Origin: Bradyrhizobium liaoningense
GTDB taxonomy: Bacteria; Pseudomonadota; Alphaproteobacteria; Rhizobiales; Xanthobacteraceae
Assembly: GCF_018130825.1 (NCBI RefSeq)
Contig: NZ_JAFCJS010000001.1
Span: forward strand, 62,001 to 126,000
Length of the DNA: 64,000 bases
Direction: 5' to 3'
In this document: in pieces, positions 17,201 to 24,068 of the stretch
Numbering within the stretch: the stretch's first letter is position 1
How the letters are laid out: every line of letters starts with the position of its first letter
Notes under the pieces: generated by a model
Database searches by the model: none
Seen by the model: the letters and a program-made list of their open reading frames with translations, nothing else
What the model was told of the DNA's origin: nothing
Position numbers and translations under genes: made by a program

Positions 17201-18536
17201 GCCGGGCAACGGCGTCGGCAATGACAAGAAGACGGCCGAGGCGGCCGACGACGACCACGGCAACTCCGAGCACTCGAACTCTGCCAAGGCGGATGCCACG
17301 GAGACCACTGAAGCTGACTCCAAGCCGGGCAACGGCGTCGGCAATGACAAGGAGACGGCCGAGGCGGCCGACGAGGAGCACGGCAATTCGGGGCACGCTT
17401 CACAGCCTACCTCTGCAAACGGGCCGAAAGCAGCCGACGTCGTCGATCCGGACATCGCAGCGGTCGACAGTGCGAGCCGCGGTAACTCGGATCACGTTGC
17501 GGAGCCGGGGTCTGCAAAGAAGGAAGCCGCGGAGTCGACTGACTCTGACTCCAAGCCGGGCAACGGCGTCGGCAATGACAAGAAGACAGCCGAAGCGGCC
17601 GACGTGGACCACGGCAACTCCGGGCACGATTCACAGCCAACCTCTGCAAACGCACCGGATGCAGCCGAGACCGTCGTACTGAGCGTCGCAACGGCCGACA
17701 GCGCGGACCGCGGTAACTCGGAGCACGCTCCGGATCCAGGGCCCGCAAAGGCAGCAGCCACGGAATTGGCCGAAGCTGACTCCACCCCGGGTAACGGCGT
17801 CGGCAATGGCGCCGAGCATCATGCTCTGGCCGCGGACGGTGCGGGCGCGTCGGCGGCAGAGCAGACGGCCGAATCGGCGGTCGTGGAACACGGCAATTCG
17901 GGGCACGATTCACCCTCAACCTCTGCAAACGCGCCTGATACAGCCGAGGCTATCGAACCAAGCGTCGCAAGCGGCGATAGCGCGGGCCGCGGTAACTCGG
18001 AGCACGCTGCGGAGCCAGGGCCTGCAAAGGCGGCAGCCACGGAATTGACTGAAGCTGACTCCACACCGGGCAACGGCGTCGGCAATGACAAGAAGACAGC
18101 AGACGCGACCGTCGTGGAACACGGCAATTCGGGGCACGATTCACAGTCAACCTCTGCGAACGCACCTGATACAGCCGAGACTGCCGAACCGAGCGTCGCA
18201 AACGGCGATAGCGCTGGACACGGAAACGCGCAGCAGGTGGCGCAGTTAGCTCCGATCGCATCAGAAGCCGCACAGCCTGCTCAGGCCGTGCCCGAGACCG
18301 GCAGCGCGGATCAAGACCTGGTGTTCCGCTTCGATAGCGCGGCAACTCCTTCCACTCCCGTCGCGGTCGTTGTGGCTCAAGTGCTCGACACTCTGCTCGA
18401 TGCGCATGTACCGCCCGGTCAGCAAAAGGCCCTCGAGATCATCGTCCAAATGATCCCTAATGCGCCGGACGACCACGCGGCCAGCCACGGCAATAGCGGT
18501 TCGCATGGACATGCGGCTCATGACTTGCTGATTTGA
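14214..18536 (+). CDS. Giant LuxR-type protein with degenerate receiver and long repeat tail
   Basis: 1440 residues. Residues about 13-130 are a receiver-like domain: acidic Asp20, Thr (VFFTEYD) and Lys (ISKYASP) are present, but the phospho-acceptor position is Ala66 with Asp67 one place later (VALVADTLPD). Residues about 160-222 are a NarL/LuxR helix-turn-helix (LLTHRERQIVRLVSEGMSNK, GTVKVHLYNIFQKL). A short hydrophobic run follows (GALSLALLVIAIADEL, about 223-240), which could be a membrane segment. Residues about 240-740 hold Gly/Ser/Asp/His-rich linkers and a beta-rich unknown domain (about 535-610, with PHTLAWIYNAASNETIVYVN). Residues about 742-1345 are repeats with ten PGNGVGN-type and fifteen [HR]G[NK]SxH motifs. 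The end is a short domain with VAQVLDTLLDAHVPPGQQKA. Typical LuxR regulators have only 200-250 residues. The SD is GGACGAGG about 9 bases upstream; there is no intact operon partner. Confidence 0.85.
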   Translation: MLDVIAKHGVFQRIRLVIADRQPIVLQGLKSVFAAQQDFDIVASFSDATSCLEAIRKLTPDVALVADTLPDLTVAKILAIAKAEKLSTRLVFFTEYDTDEDLAAAIAVGACSAISKYASPATMLRSLRLMTKSGVSLEQSDLAPTGKELDGGKIEKMLELLTHRERQIVRLVSEGMSNKEIARQLDLSHGTVKVHLYNIFQKLEITNRTVLATIALLQRASGFGALSLALLVIAIADELKASEANDVLPDDDGIRHAGEHAEYEPWKKAILRHRIAWESVETSPVTQRDFLAKVGEVTNPAAAMEALRGAEQSVSSKLWKDHGPVGSSTPNPPALLPRGTNDTQIGGDPAPDHLVPRLASNPMSLQGGYGTFASLAGALIYALHDPHLAQTHDPAKASLDGFVTFTGESATTKLATTTDAGAHHVDNSASALASHESHLPSAFVSTGNESVAGEGGGGQISHGAAGDAAGATLQELLGLLNLGQDAGLGGDGRDQQMGGNVGNVASRSPIDSHSTSSDAAFDFGSGSSRINLAAFGALAWLHMTEASKSIPPHTLAWIYNAASNETIVYVNPTDRSLDIGDRGLVEIHLQGIVSVAELDLVGQPEGAVVSITLEQLEAALTAADAIDETVLSADNVHAISGAGEGTVETAGIWRILADDGSRFQFGQTRAGLGASKFKTFTNDSTEATDGSDGTSVVTAHASSTGLVHSVTVTAAESLTLKSEPINAGTGVSSTGLNEIVQPSVVTADSTGRGNSEHASEQGSEKAAEATDEDHGNSAHSNSAKAAATETTDSKPGNGVGNDKKTAETADEGHGNSAHSNSAKVADTESTEADSKPGNGVGNDKKTAETADEVHGKSEHSNSAKAADTESTEADSKPGNGVGNDKKTADEVHGKSEHSNSAKAADTETTEADSKLGNDVGNDKKTAEAADEEHGKSEHSNSAKAADTETTEADSKPGNGVGNDKKTAEAADEEHGNSGHSNPAQAAATETTEADSKPGNGVGNDKKTAEAADDDHGNSEHSNSAKADATETTEADSKPGNGVGNDKETAEAADEEHGNSGHASQPTSANGPKAADVVDPDIAAVDSASRGNSDHVAEPGSAKKEAAESTDSDSKPGNGVGNDKKTAEAADVDHGNSGHDSQPTSANAPDAAETVVLSVATADSADRGNSEHAPDPGPAKAAATELAEADSTPGNGVGNGAEHHALAADGAGASAAEQTAESAVVEHGNSGHDSPSTSANAPDTAEAIEPSVASGDSAGRGNSEHAAEPGPAKAAATELTEADSTPGNGVGNDKKTADATVVEHGNSGHDSQSTSANAPDTAETAEPSVANGDSAGHGNAQQVAQLAPIASEAAQPAQAVPETGSADQDLVFRFDSAATPSTPVAVVVAQVLDTLLDAHVPPGQQKALEIIVQMIPNAPDDHAASHGNSGSHGHAAHDLLI
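16584..17429 (+). repeat. Tandem 123-bp coding repeat in the LuxR-type gene
   Basis: Seven consecutive units start at 16584, 16701, 16824, 16938, 17061, 17184 and 17307; the usual spacing is 123 bp (41 codons), with 114 and 117 for units that lost three or two codons. Each encodes TEADSKPGNGVGNDKKTAE, an acidic turn, HGNSxHSNSAK and a Thr/Glu run. Length changes are multiples of three, so selection keeps the frame. Three longer, diverged units follow to about 18220. Confidence 0.9.
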
Positions 18537-18650
18537 AGTGTCGCATCGTCATTGACGGCGGCATGGGCAACTCGGCTCTCGTGGCCAGGACGCAGCGCTG
18601 GGTCTCGCCGTCACCCCCGTGAGGTGCTCGTGCTGCGGTGGAGAGCGGCC

Positions 18651-18679
18651 AAAATAAAAACGGGGCCGTGAGGCCCCGT
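18651..18679 (-). terminator. Rho-independent terminator of rpmG
   Basis: On the minus strand ACGGGGCC-TCAC-GGCCCCGT is followed by TTTTTATTTT, 27 bases past the rpmG stop. Confidence 0.88.
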
Positions 18680-18705
18680 CAAAAGTCCGTAAGTGTCCCG
18701 CGATC

Positions 18706-18873
18706 TTACTTGATCTTGGCTTCGCGGAATTCGACGTGCTTGCGCGCGACCGGGTCGTACTTCTTCTTGACCAGCTTGTCGGTCATGGTGCGCGAATTCT
18801 TCTTGGCGACGTAGTAGAAGCCGGTGTCGGCCGAGGACACGAGCTTGACCTTGATGGTGACCGCTTTGGCCAT
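18706..18873 (-). CDS. rpmG: 50S ribosomal protein L33
   Basis: A 55-residue protein, [20 protein letters not shown] followed by a Lys-rich body ([14 protein letters not shown]) and ending REAKIK, exact L33 length. It binds 23S rRNA near the E site. It has no CxxC pairs, so this is the zinc-independent (C-minus) form. It is followed by a clear terminator and preceded by a dispersed repeat; it is transcribed alone. Confidence 0.93.
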   Translation of the reverse strand: MAKAVTIKVKLVSSADTGFYYVAKKNSRTMTDKLVKKKYDPVARKHVEFREAKIK

Positions 18874-18967
18874 GTTCTGAACCTCAGAAAATTGGGGAAT
18901 CTGGAGCCGGCCAAACGGCCCGCGTTGGCCGGCAACCTAGCCAGAAACCGCCTGATGTCAAGGTTTC

Positions 18968-19040
18968 GAAGCGTTTTCCAGCGAAGTGGGTACCGGTTCG
19001 CGTCAAGAAAACGCGCCAAAAACAACAACCTAGAGCCCCG
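18968..19040. repeat. Dispersed element with GGTACCGGTTCGCG core, copy 1
   Basis: Reads GCGTTTTCCAGCGAAGTGGG, then TACCGGTTCGCGTCAAGAAA and an AAAACGCGCCAAAA end with CCTAGAGCC. A second copy lies inverted at 36583-36654. Confidence 0.75.
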
Positions 19041-19080
19041 GCAGGGGATCTAGCCCGGAAAACCACTCAAATCGGCCCGA

Positions 19081-20406
19081 TTAGGCCTCGAAGAATCGGT
19101 TTTTCGGCCGCGGCAGGCCCAGATTCTCCCTCAAAGTGGCCCCTTCATACTCTTTGCGGAAAATCCCGCGCTTCTGCAGCTCCGGGACGACCTTGTCGAC
19201 GAAGTCGTCGAGGCCGGCGGGCAGGAACGGGAACATGATGTTGAATCCGTCCGACCCGCGCCCGACCAGCCATTCCTCCATCTGGTCGGCGATGGTTTTG
19301 GCGGTGCCGACGAAGGCGAGGCCGCCATAGCCGCCGACGCGTTGGGCGAGCTGGCGCACGGTGAGCTTTTCGCGGGCGGCGAGGTCGACCATGCGCTGGC
19401 GGCCGCTCTTGCTCGCGTTGGTCTCGGGGATCTCGGGGAGGGGACCATCGGGATCGAAGCCGGAGGCGTCGGTGCCGAGGATGACCGAGAGCGAGGCGAT
19501 GGCGCTGTCGTAATGCACGCGGCTGTCGAGCAGCGCGCGCTTCTCCTTGGCCTCATCGACGCTGTCGCCGACCACGACGAAGGCGCCGGGCAGGATCTTG
19601 AGATGTTCAGGATCGCGGCCGACCTTCTCCATGCGGCCCTTGATGTCGGCATAGAGCTTCTGCCCGTCGGCGAGGCTGCCGCCGCCGGTGAACACCGCTT
19701 CGGCGGTCTCGGCGGCGAGCTGCCTGCCGTCTTCGGAGGCGCCAGCCTGCACGATCAGCGGCCAGCCCTGCACGGGGCGGGCGATGTTGAGCGGCCCGCG
19801 CACCTTCAGATATTTGCCGTTGTGGTCGAGCGTGTGCATCTTCGCGGGATCGAAGAACAGGCCGCTCTCGACGTCGCGCACGAACGCATCGTCGGCGAAG
19901 GAATCCCACAGGCCGGTGACGACGTCGTAGAACTCGCGGGCGCGCTTGTAGCGCTCGGCATGCTCCATGTGGTCGTCGAGGCCGAAATTCAGCGCCGCGT
20001 CCGGGTTCGAGGTGGTGACGATATTCCACCCCGCACGCCCGCCGCTGAGATGGTCGAGCGAGGCGAAGCGGCGCGCGACGTGATAGGGCTCATCAAAAGT
20101 GGTCGAGCCGGTCGCGATCAGGCCGATCCGCTCGGTGACGGCCGAGAGCGCCGACAGCAGCGTGAACGGCTCGAACGAGGTCACGGTGTGGCTGCGCTTG
20201 AGCGCGTTGATCGGCATGTTCAGCACGGCGAGGTGATCGGCCATGAAGAAGGCGTCGAACTTGCCGGCCTCGAGCTTTTGGATCAGCGTCTTGATGTGAC
20301 CGAAGTTGAAATTGGCGTCGGGCCAGGCCCCGGGATAGCGCCAGGCGCCGGTGTGGATGCTGATCGGGCGCATGAACGCGCCAAGCTTGAGTTGCCGTTG
20401 TGCCAT
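19081..20406 (-). CDS. LLM-class FMN-dependent monooxygenase (NtaA/SnaA/DszA type)
   Basis: 441 residues, standard for the nitrilotriacetate monooxygenase component A family. It is a TIM-barrel enzyme using FMNH2 supplied by a separate reductase. Signatures are LGAFMRPISIHTGAWRYPGA at the N-terminus, FFMADHLAVLN, ATGSTTFDEPYHVARRFASL, SGGRAGWNIVTTSNPDAALN and VQAGASEDGRQLAAETAEAV. The substrate may be a chelator, sulfonate, organosulfur or lipid ketone, and cannot be fixed from sequence. No reductase (NtaB-like) or ABC transporter is adjacent, so it must share one encoded elsewhere. AGGA lies 4-5 bases before the ATG. Confidence 0.9.
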   Translation of the reverse strand: MAQRQLKLGAFMRPISIHTGAWRYPGAWPDANFNFGHIKTLIQKLEAGKFDAFFMADHLAVLNMPINALKRSHTVTSFEPFTLLSALSAVTERIGLIATGSTTFDEPYHVARRFASLDHLSGGRAGWNIVTTSNPDAALNFGLDDHMEHAERYKRAREFYDVVTGLWDSFADDAFVRDVESGLFFDPAKMHTLDHNGKYLKVRGPLNIARPVQGWPLIVQAGASEDGRQLAAETAEAVFTGGGSLADGQKLYADIKGRMEKVGRDPEHLKILPGAFVVVGDSVDEAKEKRALLDSRVHYDSAIASLSVILGTDASGFDPDGPLPEIPETNASKSGRQRMVDLAAREKLTVRQLAQRVGGYGGLAFVGTAKTIADQMEEWLVGRGSDGFNIMFPFLPAGLDDFVDKVVPELQKRGIFRKEYEGATLRENLGLPRPKNRFFEA

Positions 20407-20534
20407 CGCGTCCTAAGTCCGTTCTGGGTGACGTTCGCAAAGACATAGGAACGCGGAGGAACTCTGCCATTGGGATGGTCGAGAAGATTTTTTTGTTTTT
20501 CGATCAACTCTCAGCACGTTCGCGTCGAAGGGGA

Positions 20535-21872
20535 CTACTGCCCCCGCGCCCTTTGATCGAAGGCGCTCAGCACGGCGAGCGTCATCGCGGTGACGCCGGT
20601 CTGGATGGTCGGTTTCGGCACCGGGGCGAATTGCGGCGAGTGGTTGCCGGGAAGCGGCGGGCCGCTGCCGTTACGCGCGGCGGCGACGCGCTCGGGCTCA
20701 TAGACGCCGATGTTGAAGAACATCGAGGGCACGCCGGCGTTGACATATTCCGAATAGTCCTCGCTGGTCGTGTTGGCCGGGCTGAGGTTGAACTTGTCGC
20801 CGAAGGCCACTTTCAGCACCCGCTCGGCCTGGCCGACGACGGCGGCATCGTTCACCACCGCCTTGGTTCCCTCGTCGAGATGGATTTCGGGCGCCGGTGC
20901 ATCCGCCATCGCCGCCACCGCCTTCGCCGTCCGCTCGATCCCAGCCAGCATCCTGGCGCGCACCTGCGGCTTGAAGCTGCGGATGGTGCCGATCACCCTG
21001 GCCTCGTCGGGAATGATGTTGCCGGCGGTGCCGGCGTGGATCGCGCCGATGGTGACGAGGCCGAATTCGGTCGGGTCCTTCTCGCGGCTGATCACGCTCT
21101 GCACGTCGACGACGAAGCGGGATGCCATCATCACGGGATCGATGGTCGCCTGCGGTATTGCGCCATGGCCGCCGCGGCCAAGGAATTTGATGAAGAGACC
21201 GTCGACATTCGACGATCCGACCCCGACCCTATAGGTCACGAAGCCGTAGGCTCCACTGCCGTCGTGCAGGGCAAAACCCGCATCGGGTTTCGGAAAGCGG
21301 GTGAACAGGCCATCGTCGATCATCGCCTTGGCGCCCGTGACCTCTTCCTCGGCGGGCTGCGCGATGAACATCAACGTACCGTGCCACTGGTCCTTTAGGC
21401 CGACCAGGGTCTTCGCCGTGCCGACCCAGCTCGCCATGTGGATGTCATGGCCGCAGCTATGGGCGACAAATGTCTCGCGGCCCTGCCAGATCTGTTTGTC
21501 GCGGCTGGCATAGGGCAGGCCGGTCTTCTCCTCCATCGGCAGCGCATCGAGCTCGGTGCGAACCATGATGGTGGGACCGTCGCCGTTCCCAAAGATGGCA
21601 ACAAGGCCGGTCTTGCCGACGTGCTCGGTGACCTCAAAACCGATCGCACGCATCTCGGCGGCGAGTTTCGCCGCGGTCTTCACTTCCTGGTAGGCAAGCT
21701 CGGGATGGGCGTGGATGTCCTTGTAGAGCGCGTCGAGCTTCGGATATTCGCTCTCGAAGGAGGTCTCGATCGTTTGCTTCAATCTGGCGACGTCGAGCTC
21801 CGCATGGGCAGGTGGCGAGAGCAGGCTGAACAACGCCACGGAAGCGAGCAGAGGCCTAACGAACCGCGTCAT
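20535..21872 (-). CDS. Secreted M20-family amidohydrolase (N-acyl amino acid hydrolase type)
   Basis: 445 residues. An N-terminal Sec signal (FVRPLLASVALFSLLSPPAHA) targets the periplasm. The M20D fold is shown by LDALYKDIHAHPELAYQEVK, RTELDALPMEEKTGLPY, the metal-site string VAHSCGHDIHMASWVG, then FIAQPAEEEVTGAKAMIDDG and the dimerisation-domain FLGRGGHGAIPQATIDPV. Members cleave N-acyl or indole-3-acetyl amino acids, hippurate and similar amides, using two metals. The SD GGAGG sits 5-6 bases before the ATG. It is transcribed toward the LLM gene 128 bases away, possibly as one unit. Confidence 0.92.
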   Translation of the reverse strand: MTRFVRPLLASVALFSLLSPPAHAELDVARLKQTIETSFESEYPKLDALYKDIHAHPELAYQEVKTAAKLAAEMRAIGFEVTEHVGKTGLVAIFGNGDGPTIMVRTELDALPMEEKTGLPYASRDKQIWQGRETFVAHSCGHDIHMASWVGTAKTLVGLKDQWHGTLMFIAQPAEEEVTGAKAMIDDGLFTRFPKPDAGFALHDGSGAYGFVTYRVGVGSSNVDGLFIKFLGRGGHGAIPQATIDPVMMASRFVVDVQSVISREKDPTEFGLVTIGAIHAGTAGNIIPDEARVIGTIRSFKPQVRARMLAGIERTAKAVAAMADAPAPEIHLDEGTKAVVNDAAVVGQAERVLKVAFGDKFNLSPANTTSEDYSEYVNAGVPSMFFNIGVYEPERVAAARNGSGPPLPGNHSPQFAPVPKPTIQTGVTAMTLAVLSAFDQRARGQ

Positions 21873-21904
21873 CCAATCCTCCAGTCGTTCAAGAGCCCTT
21901 TCCT

Positions 21905-21995
21905 TGACCTAGCACATCTCGTCGTATCCTGCCGCCATGGAAATGGAAGAACGGCACCGGCGCGTCGTGACGCAGGAGGCCGGTCGCAAGGCGTC
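21905..21995 (-). pseudogene. Duplicated 3' fragment of the NUDIX gene
   Basis: On the minus strand this stretch reads LATGLLRHDAPVPFFHFHGG, against LATGPLRHDAPVPFFHFYGG at the end of the NUDIX gene (22854-23603). The homology covers about 85 bases up to the C-terminal residues, and the original stop is lost. No start or upstream domain is present, so it is a non-functional relic. It lies 5' of the gene at 22064, giving a direct duplication around the 22064-22841 pair. Confidence 0.8.
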
Positions 21996-22063
21996 GGAGA
22001 CGTCTCTTCGAACCAATCCGCCCTTCGCCCCGACCAAGCCAAGACCTCGCAAGGAGACCCGAC

Positions 22064-22606
22064 ATGGCCGGCGCAATGACACTGGATGGCGGCATGGTCC
22101 GCATTGACCGGCCCATGCCCTGGGTCGGCCGGCTATTGTCGCTGCCGCTGCTGGCGGCGAGCGGATATCTCCTGTGGAACGTCGCGCTCGGGCTGCGCCA
22201 GGACTTTTCCGGCTTCGGCCGGCTCGCCGACGACCTCGTGCCGGTGCTGGTGTTTACCGGGCTCGGGCTGCTGGTCGGCATTCCCGGCCTGATCCTGCTG
22301 ACCTTCCGCACGTTCGTCGTGCTCAACGAGGCGCTGCGCCAGATCGTCATCACCAGGCAGTTCGGCCCGCTGAATTTTCGCAAGCACCGCAATTTCGCCG
22401 ACTACCACTTCATCAGCATCACGGAAGACTATGATCCGGAGTTGACGGCCTATGACGTCAATCTCTGCGGCAGCAAGGGCACCGAGCCGATCACGCTGAT
22501 GAGCTTTACCAAGCGTGAGGAGGCGGACGGGTTCGCAAGCGAGCTCGGGCAGGCACTGAAACTTCCCGTGCGCGATTATGTCGGCACCGAGCCGGATGCG
22601 GACTAG
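22064..22606 (+). CDS. Hypothetical two-TM membrane protein, 180 aa
   Basis: Starts MAGAMTLDGGMVRIDRPMPW with AAGGAG 8 bases upstream. There are two hydrophobic segments, about residues 22-40 (LLSLPLLAASGYLLWNVALG) and 60-82 (VLVFTGLGLLVGIPGLILLT), then a soluble C-terminal half with VLNEALRQIVITRQFGPLNF and DYDPELTAYDVNLCG. The hairpin plus beta-rich cytoplasmic or periplasmic domain resembles small bacterial PH-like membrane proteins, but the link is weak. It is flanked by the two copies of the NUDIX 3' end, so it may have arrived with that duplication. Confidence 0.75.
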   Translation: MAGAMTLDGGMVRIDRPMPWVGRLLSLPLLAASGYLLWNVALGLRQDFSGFGRLADDLVPVLVFTGLGLLVGIPGLILLTFRTFVVLNEALRQIVITRQFGPLNFRKHRNFADYHFISITEDYDPELTAYDVNLCGSKGTEPITLMSFTKREEADGFASELGQALKLPVRDYVGTEPDAD

Positions 22607-22646
22607 AGGGACGCCGTCGTCAGGCGTGCGCCCGAGGGATTATGCG

Positions 22647-22841
22647 ATGAGATGGCCTTATCTGAATTTGACGCGCGCTGATGCGTTGGGCATCTTGGTC
22701 GTTCTCGTCATCATTTGCGTTTGTGCTTTTGTCCTTGCTCGGTTTCCGTCCGTTCATCAGGCAACAGGTTTCGGCCCGGATTGGGATTGCACGAGTATCC
22801 CCAATAGTGAGCCGGTCTGCGTGAAGAAGACGGTGCGCTGA
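22647..22841 (+). CDS. Single-pass membrane hypothetical protein, 64 aa
   Basis: Starts MRWPYLNLTRADALGILVVL with GAGGGA about 8 bases upstream. One TM helix (about residues 14-34) is followed by a short extracytoplasmic tail with two Cys (WDCTSI and PVCVKK) that could pair. It lies 40 bases after the 22064 gene, likely cotranscribed, and convergent with the NUDIX gene. Confidence 0.6.
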   Translation: MRWPYLNLTRADALGILVVLVIICVCAFVLARFPSVHQATGFGPDWDCTSIPNSEPVCVKKTVR

Positions 22842-22853
22842 ACGGAAAAGGGA

Positions 22854-23603
22854 TCAGCCCAAAATATCCTTCTGCATCTTGCCGCCGTAGAAATGGAAGA
22901 ACGGCACCGGCGCATCGTGGCGCAGCGGGCCGGTGGCAAGGCGGGTGTCGAGTTCGTTGAGCACGTTACGCGTCATCGGATGCAGATCGGCGAGCGGCTT
23001 CGAGCCGAGCTCGACCCAGACCAGCTCGACCAGCTCGGCATCGGCATGGATCACGCCCTCGACACGGTGGGTGATCGCGGAGGCATCCGCGGTGAAGAAG
23101 CGGGTGTCGAACCGCTTGACGCGGCCGGGCGGGGTGATTGCGCGTGCGATCAGGAACAGGCTGGAGGGATCGGGCAGCAGGCCTGCATCGGCGAACGGCT
23201 TCCACGGACCTTCGAGCCTGGCCTTGCCTTCGACCTTGCGGCCGAGGCAAAGGCCGGTCTCCTCGCAGGCCTCGCGGATCGCGGCGATCGCCAGCGATTT
23301 TGCGCGCGAGGCCGGGGTCTTCGGGCTGCCCTTGGCGAGATTGGCTTCGAGCTCCGTGGTGATGGGCGCGGCAACCGGCACGCGGTAATCGTCCTTGTCG
23401 ACGCGGCCGCCGGGGAAGACGAACTTTCCGGGCATGAACACCACCTTGTCGTGGCGCTTGCCGACCAGAACCTTTGGAACGGCGCCGCTGCGATCGACCA
23501 GGATCAGCGTCGCGGCATCCTTCGGGCGGAAATAGGGATGGTGGTCGGCTTCCTTGCCTTCGTGGATCTTGGCCTTTTCTTCTGCCTGCGAAATATCCGT
23601 CAT
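22854..23603 (-). CDS. NUDIX hydrolase
   Basis: About 249 residues from ATG 23603. The Nudix box is recognisable but split by an insertion: FVFPGGRVDKDD first, then AIREACEETGLCLG with the catalytic REXXEE core about 45 residues later. It hydrolyses a nucleoside diphosphate linked to X, with Mg bound by the Glu cluster; the substrate (ADP-ribose, CoA-type or other) is not evident. The C-terminal tail LATGPLRHDAPVPFFHFYGG is duplicated at 21905-21995. It is the last gene of the topA-rnr-DUF983-nudix set, 32 bases after DUF983. A longer start at 23672 would overlap DUF983. Confidence 0.88.
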   Translation of the reverse strand: MTDISQAEEKAKIHEGKEADHHPYFRPKDAATLILVDRSGAVPKVLVGKRHDKVVFMPGKFVFPGGRVDKDDYRVPVAAPITTELEANLAKGSPKTPASRAKSLAIAAIREACEETGLCLGRKVEGKARLEGPWKPFADAGLLPDPSSLFLIARAITPPGRVKRFDTRFFTADASAITHRVEGVIHADAELVELVWVELGSKPLADLHPMTRNVLNELDTRLATGPLRHDAPVPFFHFYGGKMQKDILG

Positions 23604-23634
23604 GTCCTCACCCAAACCGTTTTTTGCTTTTTGC

Positions 23635-24066
23635 TTAGACCGGCGGAATACCATCCGGAGGGTTCTCGTCAAAGCCGTGCATGCGCAGAGCCCATTGCAA
23701 TCCGACCACGGCGCCTTTCACCGGCTGCAGCAGTGCAAGCGAGGCGAAGAACGTGAAGGGCAGATAGGCTGCGAAGCTGATCCAGACCGGCGTGGTGTAA
23801 TTGGTCTCGATCCAGAGGATCGCGGGTACCACAATGTGGCCGACGATGACGATCACGAGATAGGCCGGCAAATCGTCGGCGCGGTGCGGCGTGAAATCGA
23901 GGCCGCAGACCGAGCAATTGTCGGCGGTCTTCAGGAACGCGCGGAACAGTTTTCCCTCGCCGCAGCGCGGGCAGCGGCTGCGAAAGCCGCGCTTCATCGC
24001 TGTCCAGACGTCGCGCTTCTCGACGAGGCCGGTCTCGCGCGTCCAGATCTTCGGGGCCGTGCTCAT
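23635..24066 (-). CDS. DUF983 family membrane protein with zinc ribbon
   Basis: About 143 residues. RSRCPRCGEGKLFRAFLKTA followed by CSVCGLDFTPHR is the DUF983 signature, four Cys expected to bind zinc. Two TM helices follow (LVIVIVGHIVVPAILWIE and a second near FAAYLPFTFFASLALL). ATG 24066 begins 2 bases past the rnr stop, so it is translated with rnr. The function is unknown; this gene is commonly linked to rnr in Rhizobiales. Confidence 0.9.
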   Translation of the reverse strand: MSTAPKIWTRETGLVEKRDVWTAMKRGFRSRCPRCGEGKLFRAFLKTADNCSVCGLDFTPHRADDLPAYLVIVIVGHIVVPAILWIETNYTTPVWISFAAYLPFTFFASLALLQPVKGAVVGLQWALRMHGFDENPPDGIPPV

Positions 24067-24068
24067 CG

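Noticed and set aside
16584..17429. CRISPR-like array
   Set aside because: Units are 123 bp, in frame, and encode a conserved peptide; no spacer/repeat alternation and no cas genes.
16320..17455. Long minus-strand open frames opposite the LuxR repeat (276, 373 and 338 codons)
   Set aside because: They follow from the lack of stops in the 123-bp coding repeat; no SD, and composition is Arg/Pro/Ser-rich shadow sequence.
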